A stretch of DNA of 64,000 bases. It comes from Planctomycetaceae bacterium (GTDB lineage: Bacteria; Planctomycetota; Planctomycetia; Pirellulales; Pirellulaceae). This document shows positions 52,468-61,273 of this stretch, piece by piece. The position numbers were made by a program, and so were the translations under genes. How positions within the stretch are numbered: position 1 is the stretch's first letter; every line of letters begins with the position of its first letter. Under the pieces are notes generated by a model. That model ran no database searches. It worked only from the letters and a program-made list of their open reading frames with translations, and was not told where the DNA came from. The stretch lies in the NCBI GenBank assembly GCA_021298315.1, contig JAJTFC010000012.1:1-64000 (forward strand). The letters are read 5' to 3'.

Positions 52468-52870
52468 ATGTGTTTTGTTGTTTACCGTTGGGTTTTGGAT
52501 GGTCTCAACGGAGGATCCATCACCGTCTTCGCTCCAGCTTCGGAGAGATCCGCAATACCTCTCCAAAGATCTCGAAGGCTTCGTCGTTGCGCGCAGGGAT
52601 CCGCAATGCGAGCCTGATGTCGCTTGTTGCAATCGCGCTGATCAACGTTGCCTTCTCGAGCCCCAAGACTGCGACAAAAAGCTCAGAAATATCAGCGGAT
52701 TCAGGGCGCAGTTTGAACGATTTGCTGAAAACAAACACTATTTCCGCGATTCTTCCAAGAATCGAAAAAACCAGGGCGCAGTTGAGTCCGCAAAAAGTGC
52801 TCTATAAGGGTAGGAGAAGTAGTGTCAGGAGGGCGCTTTTGTTTTCTTTCAGTTTTGAAAGGGTTCAGGT

Positions 52871-53866
52871 ATGCGTTCATTTTTTTGCAAGGCTCGTCTT
52901 GGAGCATTGCTTGCACTTATCGCCGCTGGGGCGTCACCAGGGGGCGTTGGAAAAGCCGATGCCGCCGTCGTGTCATTCGGCACTGGCGGCAATCAGTTCC
53001 AGATGGAGTTTGTCACGATCGGTAATCCAAATAATGCCGCCGATACCTCCGGTGTGCCAAATCCTGCGGGTGCGGTTGGATACACCTACGGGATCGGCAA
53101 GTTCGAAGTCAGCGAGGACATGATCGATAAGTTCAACGCCTCTCAGTCACTTCAGATCACCAAGGACACGCGTGGCACATTTAAGCCCGCGACAAGTGTT
53201 TCTTGGAACGAAGCGGCCCGGTTCGTCAACTGGCTCAATACGAGCACCGGCTATGCGGCCGCCTACAAGTTTGATCCCTCCGCCACCGGTGTCAACGATA
53301 ACATTTCTTTATGGCAAAGTGGTGACGCCGGATACGATGCATCCAATCCGTATCGTAATAGCTTGGCCAAATACGTTTTGCCCACCTACAACGAGTGGTA
53401 CAAGGCTGCCTATTACGACCCAAGCAATAGCACCTACTACGACTACACCAACGGAAGCGACACGGCTCCGACGGCGGTCGCAAGTGGCACGGGCGCAGGT
53501 ACGGCAGTTTACAACGGTCAAGCTAGCCCGGCGGATGTGGATCAAGCCGGTGGATTGAGTCCTTATGGCGTGATGGGCCTTGGGGGCAATGTCAGAGAAT
53601 GGGAAGAGAGTTCGTTCGATTTGCTTAATGATAACAGTTCTGATGTTCGGGGGCTCCGCGGCGGCGGCTGGAACGGCAACTTGAGCGCCCTGTCTTCGAC
53701 GTCTCGCAGCAACGACAGGCCTACCTTTGAGTGGAGCGGCTTAGGTTTTCGTGTCGCAAGTCTGTCATCATCCCCCCCGCCTGCAGTGCCTGAGCCTAGC
53801 ATGATGGTGATAGGGACGCTGTTTGGTTTAGGTGGGCTCGTGGCTAAGAGGCGGATGAAGAAGTAA
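52871..53866 (+). CDS. FGE-sulfatase (SUMF1)-fold protein with PEP-CTERM anchor
   Basis: Signal peptide; IGKFEVSEDMIDKF, PATSVSWNEAARFVNWLNT, LPTYNEWYKAAYYDPS, GLSPYGVMGLGGNVREWEES, VRGLRGGGW..., GFRVAS; C-terminal VPEPSMMVIGTLFGLGGLVAKRRMKK. Confidence 0.92.
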   Translation: MRSFFCKARLGALLALIAAGASPGGVGKADAAVVSFGTGGNQFQMEFVTIGNPNNAADTSGVPNPAGAVGYTYGIGKFEVSEDMIDKFNASQSLQITKDTRGTFKPATSVSWNEAARFVNWLNTSTGYAAAYKFDPSATGVNDNISLWQSGDAGYDASNPYRNSLAKYVLPTYNEWYKAAYYDPSNSTYYDYTNGSDTAPTAVASGTGAGTAVYNGQASPADVDQAGGLSPYGVMGLGGNVREWEESSFDLLNDNSSDVRGLRGGGWNGNLSALSSTSRSNDRPTFEWSGLGFRVASLSSSPPPAVPEPSMMVIGTLFGLGGLVAKRRMKK

Positions 53867-53901
53867 CCCTTTTTTTGTCTCTTTTACCCTTTTTCTTTTC
53901 T

Positions 53902-53926
53902 GCGCGTCGCCGTCAAGGCGACGCGC
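53902..53926. other. 10-bp stem-loop GCGCGTCGCC-GTCAA-GGCGACGCGC downstream of the PEP-CTERM gene
   Basis: Perfect inverted repeat; related GTCGCC-GTCA-GGCGAC at 54538-54553. Confidence 0.8.
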
Positions 53927-53938
53927 GTGATTAATGGC

Positions 53939-54113
53939 GATTTGAATCGGGCTAAGCTCTGGCGCTCACGATGATTTCGGAGAAATCATCGACACCTGTT
54001 CTTTTCAGCGAACATTCGTTTAACCCGCAGCCAACGGCGAGGAACTTAACCAAGCCCACTCGGATTCCGCGTTTGGGGCAAAACGCAGGAGTTCACACCC
54101 GAGGGGCTTGGCG
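53939..54113 (+). repeat. Long intergenic repeat A, copy 3 (right flank; GGA hairpin 53969-53991)
   Basis: Direct repeat of 52310-52467. Confidence 0.9.
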
Positions 54114-54184
54114 CTTAATACCGATATGTCTGCCCACTGGGCTGCTGGCAAAAGTTCGATGGGCACTTGGTTATGCTGGTAGAC

Positions 54185-54201
54185 GGCACATGGAATGTGC
54201 C
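54185..54201 (+). repeat. GGA-triloop palindrome GGCACAT-GGA-ATGTGCC (copy 2)
   Basis: Same 17-mer as 243-259, with similar upstream context (gcaaaagt..cttggtta..ggt.gac). Confidence 0.85.
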
Positions 54202-54282
54202 TTCGACTATGTCCGCCTGACGGCTTTGAAGTTGCGCTATTCGGGTGTTTCGTAGTGTCGATCGATGTTTTTCCTTGCTTTT

Positions 54283-54379
54283 CGTACTCGTACTCCGCGT
54301 TAGCAGTACTCGTACTCGTACTCGAAGAGAGGGCATCGAGTACGAGTACGAGTACCATTTCATTGAGTACGAGTACGAT
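54283..54379. repeat. GTACTC/GAGTAC hexamer array with perfect 20-bp inverted repeat (54307-54326 / 54337-54356)
   Basis: GTACTCGTACTCGTACTCGA - 10 nt - TCGAGTACGAGTACGAGTAC read directly. Confidence 0.95.
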
Positions 54380-54444
54380 AAAAGACAAAACGCGCAACTT
54401 CAAAGCCTGACGGCGGTGGCATTTTGGACGGTATTGACCCTATC

Positions 54445-54528
54445 GACGGCATTGACGGTATTGACTGCGGACCTTGTTGACGAGGTTGACCTTATTGGGT
54501 GCTTGATGTCAACACCGTCAATGCCGTC
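54445..54528. repeat. 15-bp inverted repeat GACGGCATTGACGGT (54445-54459) / ACCGTCAATGCCGTC (54514-54528)
   Basis: Read directly; part of the TTGACGGYATTG family. Confidence 0.9.
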
Positions 54529-54690
54529 AAAAGCGAGGTCGCCGTCAGGCGACGTAATACCAAGGGTTCCTTTGCCAGATGCCAGAGATGTTTAGGAAGA
54601 ACGGGACTTTTGAGATTGCTCCAAGGTTAGGCGAAACGATAATGGACAGATTCCTCCTTCCTGTCCATCCCTCACAAGCAACCTATCGAT

Positions 54691-56004
54691 ATGCCTGTCA
54701 TCCAAGCCTTCCGAGGCCTGCGGTATAACCTCGCTCGAGTCGGCTCACTCTCCGAATGCATCGCACCCCCTTACGATGTGATCGATGCAAATCTCCAAGA
54801 TCAACTCTACAACGCATCGCCCCACAATTTCGTACGCTTGGAATACCCCAAGATCTTGCCAAACGATTCTCCCGGTGCAATCTATGACCGGGCTGGACGA
54901 ACCTTGCGCAGTTGGCAAAGCGAGAAAATCCTCCAACCCGAACCCGACCCAGCGATCTATGTCTATCACCAGCAATTCGAATGGCTTGGTCAACATCTAG
55001 TCCGTCGTGGTTTGATGGCCAACGTTCGGCTCGAACGCTTCGGCGAGGGTAAGATCTATCCGCATGAGCACACTCATGCGCAAGCCAAAGAAGATCGCTT
55101 GCAAATGCTCCGGGCCTGCCGCGCGAATCTCTCTCAAATCTTTGGCTTGTACCCCGACCCCACCAATAGGATCCAAGAGTTGCTCGAAGCCAAGATCATG
55201 GGTGTGCTTGGCACCGAAGCGGTCGATCATCTTGGAGTTCGACACACGATTTGGCCTATCAGCGATCTTGGGTTGATCCAAGAAGTCTCCGCACTCTTGG
55301 CCAATCTGCCTATGTTCGTCGCCGATGGGCATCATCGCTATGAAACGGCTTGCAACTATCGCGACGAACTTGCTGCAGCAGGAATTTTGACCAACGAACA
55401 TCCGGCCAACTATGTCCTTAGCGCACTGGTGAGCATGAGCGACCCGGGTTTGGTCGTTCTGCCGACGCATCGACTTGTCCATGGCATACCCAGGTTTACG
55501 ACCCAGCAGTTGCACGAGAAGCTTAGCAAGTACTTCGATTGCGAGCTGGTTGCCAAGGGCTCTGAAAGCGCCGGTGCCGTGTGGGCTGAACTCGATCGCT
55601 TGGACGAACAACTAATTTTGGTCATCTACAGTGCTGAGTCCAAAGAGTGGACGCGGATCAGTGCCAAAGAGGCCGCCATCGATCGGATGGCCGAGTTGGC
55701 CCCAGAGCATTCGTCGGCTTGGCGAGAGCTTGGAGTCGCCGTTTTGCACACACTGGTCTTCGAAGATGCACTTGGCCTCAAGGACATGCCCAAACCAACT
55801 TACGTGCACCAAGTCCAAGAAGTCATCGATGGACTCACAGGACGAGGTGTTTCCAAAAGCGATTATTCGCTAGCGGCGATGGTCATGCCTGCAAGCATCG
55901 ATCAAATTCAAAACCTATCGCTGGGCAACGAACGGATGCCAGCCAAGAGCACTTACTTTTTTCCTAAACTCGCCTCGGGTTTGGTAGTCCATTCGCTGGA
56001 ATAA
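54691..56004 (+). CDS. DUF1015 family protein
   Basis: IQAFRGLRYNLARVGSLSECIAPPYDVIDANLQDQLYNASPHNFVRLE, YPHEHTHAQAKEDRLQMLRAC, ADGHHRYETACNYRDEL. Confidence 0.93.
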   Translation: MPVIQAFRGLRYNLARVGSLSECIAPPYDVIDANLQDQLYNASPHNFVRLEYPKILPNDSPGAIYDRAGRTLRSWQSEKILQPEPDPAIYVYHQQFEWLGQHLVRRGLMANVRLERFGEGKIYPHEHTHAQAKEDRLQMLRACRANLSQIFGLYPDPTNRIQELLEAKIMGVLGTEAVDHLGVRHTIWPISDLGLIQEVSALLANLPMFVADGHHRYETACNYRDELAAAGILTNEHPANYVLSALVSMSDPGLVVLPTHRLVHGIPRFTTQQLHEKLSKYFDCELVAKGSESAGAVWAELDRLDEQLILVIYSAESKEWTRISAKEAAIDRMAELAPEHSSAWRELGVAVLHTLVFEDALGLKDMPKPTYVHQVQEVIDGLTGRGVSKSDYSLAAMVMPASIDQIQNLSLGNERMPAKSTYFFPKLASGLVVHSLE

Positions 56005-56012
56005 TAGGACCT

Positions 56013-57566
56013 ATGGGAAGAAAAGGAGATGTAGGGTTCAAAGTGCTAGGGCTTGCGGCCTTGATTGTGGTCGCTTGCATGCAAATGCTGGTCTTGGCAC
56101 AAAGCGATGATGACTTAGCGCTTCTTGTCCAACCACCCGAGTCGCTCCAACCCCGACTTGGACGTATCGCAAATATTTTGGTCGACCGATGTGTCGGCTG
56201 CCACGATGCGCAGGATGCTCAAGGGGGTTATTCGATGGCAACCCCTGCGCTAATACTGACCCCAGGCGAGTCCAAACGAGTGATCTTGGGCGCGGCTACC
56301 ACCAACGAGTCAGGTCAAATCACCGCCTTTCCAAACGGCCTTGGTGAACTTTGGGAGCGTATCAGCACCAATGACCCTGCCTTGCGCATGCCAAAAGACT
56401 CCGACGCCTTAGATCCCGATCAGATCGAAGAGATCCGAATGTGGATCGTCACCGGAGCCAAGGTCGACGGCGGCATCGATGCGCCCATTGAATCCTTTAG
56501 GCCGCTACTGGTGCCTAGCGAACCGAAGATCAACTCTTACCCTCGTGCTCATACAGTCCAGTCGATCGCCTTGGATGCAGCCAATCGGATCCTGTTTACG
56601 AGCGGATATCACGAAGTGCTTCTATGGCGATGCTCAGACAAAATTGAGTTTGTAGGACGCATTGCAACACCCGGTCGATCGATTAGCGATCTTCATTGGG
56701 ATCCTGTGCAGTCGTGTCTGTGGATCGTATCGGGTGAGCCTGGGAAAATCGGCTATGTCGAGTCGATTCCTGTCCGAGATTCCCAGCCTGATACGAATCC
56801 AAAATCCAGACGCGTTGCGTGGATCAGCCGCGATATGCCCTTGGATATTTCCGTAAGCCCTAGCGGTGAACTGCTTGGCATCGGAAATGCCGACGGAACG
56901 ATCGTCGCGATCGATACTTATAGCAACGGTGTTCGTTGGAAGACGCCAGCCCATGCGGCAGCAGTCACCAGCGTCGATTGGTCACGCGATAGCAAGACCC
57001 TGCTATCGTCGTCTCGGGATCGAATGGCCAAATCGTTTCAGGCACAAGATGGAACGATGCTTTCCAGTTTCGTCGACAACGAGCGAACCGTCGCTTCCAT
57101 CGTGGCACTGACAAAGGGTGTGGTAGTCTTTGACGAAGCTGGAACGGTTCGGTTTTACCCTAATTCCACGACACCCAACGCCAGAACCAAGTGGGGAGGT
57201 TTCGCGCAGCAGACCCATAAGCTCATCGCCTACAACGATGATTTTTTTGTCATCGACGCGGATCGAATCAAGCATTTTCGCGTCAGGCGAGAAGAGATCG
57301 AGGTGCCTGAGGATCAAGACAAGGAAAAAAAGGATGACAAAAAGAAAAAGAAGAAGACCGAGTTTTATTTCGATGAAAAACAAGGGATCCGATTGACCGA
57401 CCCACGGGATCCTAAGCGTCGGCTTGCGCCACTTAGCATGCAAGCTTCCAGCTCAGAGATAAACGGCCAGCAGCAGCTCAGCATCGCCATCGGTTGCGCC
57501 GATGGAGAGATCTTTTTATGGACTCCAGATAGCGATTTGTTGATTTCCACAAGCAATCGCCCCTGA
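56013..57566 (+). CDS. PSD1-like c-type haem motif protein with WD40-like repeats
   Basis: ILVDRCVGCHDAQDAQGGYSM; C-half WD-type repeats (HAAAVTSVDWSRDSKTLLSSSRDRMAKSF); Lys-rich linker. Confidence 0.85.
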   Translation: MGRKGDVGFKVLGLAALIVVACMQMLVLAQSDDDLALLVQPPESLQPRLGRIANILVDRCVGCHDAQDAQGGYSMATPALILTPGESKRVILGAATTNESGQITAFPNGLGELWERISTNDPALRMPKDSDALDPDQIEEIRMWIVTGAKVDGGIDAPIESFRPLLVPSEPKINSYPRAHTVQSIALDAANRILFTSGYHEVLLWRCSDKIEFVGRIATPGRSISDLHWDPVQSCLWIVSGEPGKIGYVESIPVRDSQPDTNPKSRRVAWISRDMPLDISVSPSGELLGIGNADGTIVAIDTYSNGVRWKTPAHAAAVTSVDWSRDSKTLLSSSRDRMAKSFQAQDGTMLSSFVDNERTVASIVALTKGVVVFDEAGTVRFYPNSTTPNARTKWGGFAQQTHKLIAYNDDFFVIDADRIKHFRVRREEIEVPEDQDKEKKDDKKKKKKTEFYFDEKQGIRLTDPRDPKRRLAPLSMQASSSEINGQQQLSIAIGCADGEIFLWTPDSDLLISTSNRP

Positions 57567-57636
57567 GCTTGGCATGTCGCATGTTTGAGGCGATAATGCA
57601 GATCGAGAGTAAAGCATTCATTTAGGAAAAACCAAG

Positions 57637-58506
57637 ATGGCATTGGCAAGAATACTGACGGCAAAAGGGATCCAAACCGCACGCGTCGATCTTCAAAAGG
57701 GCAACGCAGCGCTAGCAACCCCTATTGATCTCAAGCCCGCAGGGCTTACAAGTCTCTCGCAGCTACTTTCCCATCCTGACTTGGAGCAGCTCGCGGTAAA
57801 TCTTCCGTCCGACGGCCCGGGGATTCCACTCGATCAAGTCAATTGGTTACCACCGATCGACGATCAAGAGGTGTGGGCCGCTGGTGTTACATATAAGCGG
57901 TCGCAGACCGCACGGATGGAAGAGAGCGAAGCGGCAGCCAGTTGCTATGATCGCGTCTATACGGCTGCAAGGCCCGAGATCTTTTTCAAGGCGACTCCAG
58001 GTCGATGCAGCGGGCATTTGGGGATGCTGCGTATCCGCGAAGATGCGCACTGGAATGTCCCCGAACCTGAACTTGCTCTGGTGATCGCAAGCAGTGGCAA
58101 GATCGTCGGCTATACGATCGGAAACGACATGAGTAGCCGCGATATCGAAGGGGATAACCCGTTGTATCTGCCGCAGGCCAAGCTCTACAACCAATGCTGC
58201 GGACTAGGTCCCTGGATCAGTCTTGCAAGCCAGATGCCCGAGAGGCAAAGCATCGAAATCGCATTAGCCATCCATCGCGATGACCAGGTTGTCTTTGAGG
58301 GCAAGACATCCATTGCGCAAATGGCCCGGCAGTTCGAAGACCTCGTCAGTTGGCTTCTTCGAGACAACGACATGCATCAAGGTGCATTTCTGCTCACTGG
58401 AACCGGAGTAGTCCCCGATAGCGACTTTACACTCAAACGAGGGGATATCGTCGATATCACCATCAGTGGCATTGGAACTCTGACCAACACGATCGTCCAA
58501 GGATAA
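57637..58506 (+). CDS. FAH-family protein, 2-keto-3-deoxy sugar-acid dehydratase-like
   Basis: [91 protein letters not shown]. Confidence 0.88.
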   Translation: MALARILTAKGIQTARVDLQKGNAALATPIDLKPAGLTSLSQLLSHPDLEQLAVNLPSDGPGIPLDQVNWLPPIDDQEVWAAGVTYKRSQTARMEESEAAASCYDRVYTAARPEIFFKATPGRCSGHLGMLRIREDAHWNVPEPELALVIASSGKIVGYTIGNDMSSRDIEGDNPLYLPQAKLYNQCCGLGPWISLASQMPERQSIEIALAIHRDDQVVFEGKTSIAQMARQFEDLVSWLLRDNDMHQGAFLLTGTGVVPDSDFTLKRGDIVDITISGIGTLTNTIVQG

Positions 58507-58513
58507 CGTCAGC

Positions 58514-60097
58514 ATGACAACGACTAGTAAGATTCAGCCCATTTTGGTCGATGGCCAGTGGGTCACGGAAAGTGCCGCTAATACTTTTAGCTCGAAGGAT
58601 CCAAGTACCTCCGAGTCTATTGACCGAGTTTATCCAGTGAGTTCCTGGGAAACGTGTGATCGAGTCTTGGAGGCAGCCCATCGGGCCTTTCAAACGAGTC
58701 GAAACCTAGCACCATCCAAAATAGCAGCCTTTCTCGACGACTATGCATCGAGGATCGAAGCGGATGCCAAGGAATTGGTCGAGATTGCAAATCGCGAAAC
58801 AGCGTTGCCTAAATCGCCAAGACTTGCCGATGTCGAGTTGCCCAGGACGGTCAATCAGTTAAGGCTTGCAGCGCAGGCAGCCCGCAATGAATCCTGGCGA
58901 ATGCCGATCATCGATCGCAAAGCAAACATTCGATCGTGCTACATGGCGCTAGGTCCTGTGGCCGTCTTCGGTCCCAACAATTTTCCATTCGCCTTCAACA
59001 GTATCTCCGGAGGCGACTTTGCAGCCGCGATCGCAGCAGGCAATCCTGTGATCGCCAAAGCCAATTCGTCCCATCCGGCCACGACCGAGCGGTTTGGTCA
59101 GTTGGTTGCCCAAGCGATGCAAGCTACCGGGATGCCAAGTGGACTGGTTCAGTTGATTTACCGAACATCGCACGAAGATGGCGAGCGGCTCGTGGCTGAC
59201 CTGCGACTCGGTGCTGTCGGATATACAGGGGCAAGGGGTGCTGGTTTGCGGCTCAAGGCTGTTGCCGATCGGGTCGGTAAACCGTTCTATGCCGAACTAT
59301 CGAGCGTCAATCCAGTCGTCTTTTTACCCGGAGCTCTCGAAGAGCGTTGCGATAAGCTCATCGAAGAGTATGTCACAAGCGGCCTGATGGGGGCCGGTCA
59401 ATTTTGTACCAATCCGGGTTTGCTATTGATGGTCAAAGGACCCAAGACCGATGCGTTCATCCAGGGCGTGGTCTCGAAGTACACGGCCGCTCCGGCTGGT
59501 ACGTTGCTGTCGGATTCGGTCGAGAAATCGCTCGTCAAGAGTTTAGGTATTTTGAACCAAGCTGGAGCCAAGTGCCTGACTGGTGGTAGTAAATTGCCCG
59601 GGGCTCGGTGCGCGGTCGCCAATACGGTGCTTCAGATCACCGGCGAGCAATTTCTCAGCGATCCGCACGTGTTCCAAACCGAAGCCTTTGGCAATGCCGT
59701 ATTGATCACGGTCTGTGAATCGCTAGACCAGATCATTCGCGTGATCGAATCGCTTGAAGGGAATCTTACAGGATGCATTTACAGTGATACCCAAGGCTCT
59801 GATGATCGTGTATATGGAAACCTAGCCGATGCTTTGCAGCAGAAGGTCGGTAGGTTGCTCAACGACAAGATGCCTACGGGGGTCGCCGTCTCTGCGGCGA
59901 TGAATCACGGAGGGCCTTATCCGGCCACGAGTCATCCTGGGTTTACGGCCGTGGGGATCCCCTCGAGCATGCTCAGGTTTGGCAAACTGACTTGCTACGA
60001 CGCCGTTCGCGAGAACCGTTTACCAAGTGTGCTCAGGGATGCAAATCCGACAGGCAATACGTATCGTTGTATCGATGGGGTATGGACTCTCGATTGA
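58514..60097 (+). CDS. Aldehyde dehydrogenase, 2-oxoglutarate-semialdehyde dehydrogenase-like
   Basis: PVAVFGPNNFPFAFNSISGGDFAAAIAAGNPVIAKAN, GYTGARGAG, YAELSSVNPVVFLPGAL, GAGQFCTNPGLLL. Confidence 0.92.
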   Translation: MTTTSKIQPILVDGQWVTESAANTFSSKDPSTSESIDRVYPVSSWETCDRVLEAAHRAFQTSRNLAPSKIAAFLDDYASRIEADAKELVEIANRETALPKSPRLADVELPRTVNQLRLAAQAARNESWRMPIIDRKANIRSCYMALGPVAVFGPNNFPFAFNSISGGDFAAAIAAGNPVIAKANSSHPATTERFGQLVAQAMQATGMPSGLVQLIYRTSHEDGERLVADLRLGAVGYTGARGAGLRLKAVADRVGKPFYAELSSVNPVVFLPGALEERCDKLIEEYVTSGLMGAGQFCTNPGLLLMVKGPKTDAFIQGVVSKYTAAPAGTLLSDSVEKSLVKSLGILNQAGAKCLTGGSKLPGARCAVANTVLQITGEQFLSDPHVFQTEAFGNAVLITVCESLDQIIRVIESLEGNLTGCIYSDTQGSDDRVYGNLADALQQKVGRLLNDKMPTGVAVSAAMNHGGPYPATSHPGFTAVGIPSSMLRFGKLTCYDAVRENRLPSVLRDANPTGNTYRCIDGVWTLD

Positions 60098-60138
60098 GGA
60101 TGTCCCTTCGACGACATCCGAAAACCTCCCTTCGAGTA
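60098..60138. repeat. Hairpin GGATGTC-CCTTCGAC-GACATCC followed by TCCCTTCGAGTA
   Basis: Read directly; directly follows the ALDH stop codon; same motif order as near 3053-3080 (minus) and 63174-63200. Confidence 0.8.
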
Positions 60139-60148
60139 AACCAGCATC

Positions 60149-61267
60149 ATGAACCGACTTGTGACTCTCGTAAGCTTCGTAGCAGCGATCTTTTTCGTCG
60201 GCCGAATCGACGCACAAGAGACCTCGGTACGCAAACTCAAGTACAACGGCGGCGAGCTAGAGCTTCTGGTGAACTCCGCAACGCTTTCCCAAGTTGTCGC
60301 GATGAACAATCACGGCTCGATCATCGGAACGCGTGAGATTTCTGATAACAAGGCGGGGGTTCTAAGGTCGATCCCTTTCTACATCGGCAAGCACGGCAAG
60401 AAAGACATCCCGACTCCAGCGACGTTTTCGAATCTTGAACCTATCGCCATGAGTGATACCGAGATCGTCATCGGTTATGCCACAAGGCCACCTGGAAGCA
60501 AAGATGGCTCGTTAGGTGGAGTCGTTTGGAATGCCAAAGACGATGCTTTTGTCATCTTACCTAAAGCACCCGGCGATACGGTGAATCAGCCTCAAGCGAT
60601 CAGCGCTGATGGAAAACGGGTCACCGGTTATTCGACGGGCCCCGATCGGCTTAGGCCGGTCCTTTGGCAATGGAAAGACGATTCTCAAACTTGGTCAGTC
60701 ACTGTTCTTTCGACCGAGTTCGAGAACAACCCTTACTTGATGTCCGGAGCCTTGATGATCTCGCCCGATGGCAAATGGATCGCTGGTAGCTGCACCGAGG
60801 CGTTTTTGCCTGATGGCACGGTCGATAGCGCATTGTATTTGTGGACCGAATCCAAACCAGGTTCTTGGGATCGCAAAAAACTATCCCGAGAACAACTCTA
60901 TCTTCGAGGGATCAATGACCAAGGTGAAATGGCAGGATCGATCCGAGGCAAGACTGGCGAAAGGCAACCTTGTTATGTCTCCCCCCAAGGAGAATTCCAG
61001 ATTCTAAAGCTCCTACCTGGGGATGTATCCGGAGAAGCCAAAGGCATCAACAACTCCTCGATGATCGTCGGTTTTTCGGACGATCCACTCGGAGGAGATG
61101 GGGGCCCAGAACCGTGCTTTTGGAGCAAAGACAAAGCGGTTCACAAGTTGGCTCCGAGCGACTCTTGGTATGGGATGATTCAAGCCATCAATCAAGCTGG
61201 TCAAATGGCAGGTTTGCTCGAAGATGCCGAGACGGGCGGCTCGCTTGCGTTTAAGACCATCGAATAA
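60149..61267 (+). CDS. Secreted protein with HAF-type repeats
   Basis: Signal peptide; repeated A-x-N-x-x-G-x-x-x-G pattern (AMNNHGSIIG, GINDQGEMAGS, GINNSSMIVGFS, AINQAGQMAG). Confidence 0.75.
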   Translation: MNRLVTLVSFVAAIFFVGRIDAQETSVRKLKYNGGELELLVNSATLSQVVAMNNHGSIIGTREISDNKAGVLRSIPFYIGKHGKKDIPTPATFSNLEPIAMSDTEIVIGYATRPPGSKDGSLGGVVWNAKDDAFVILPKAPGDTVNQPQAISADGKRVTGYSTGPDRLRPVLWQWKDDSQTWSVTVLSTEFENNPYLMSGALMISPDGKWIAGSCTEAFLPDGTVDSALYLWTESKPGSWDRKKLSREQLYLRGINDQGEMAGSIRGKTGERQPCYVSPQGEFQILKLLPGDVSGEAKGINNSSMIVGFSDDPLGGDGGPEPCFWSKDKAVHKLAPSDSWYGMIQAINQAGQMAGLLEDAETGGSLAFKTIE

Positions 61268-61273
61268 ATAGGC

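Noticed and set aside
52871-53866. Functional formylglycine-generating enzyme
   Set aside because: No cysteine outside the signal peptide; only the fold signature and PEP-CTERM anchor are supported.
53902-53926. Canonical intrinsic terminator
   Set aside because: Strong stem but no T-tract 3' of it; T-rich sequence lies upstream instead.
51996-53991. CRISPR array from repeated palindromic 23-mers
   Set aside because: Spacing is irregular, intervening sequences are themselves repeated, and no cas genes are present.
52421-54255. ORFs sharing RLGQNAGVH(S/T)RGAWR (52421..52807 and 53971..54255) as a protein family
   Set aside because: Both are readings of repeat A (ggggcaaaacgcaggagttcacaccc); similarity is at DNA level and no coding signal supports them.
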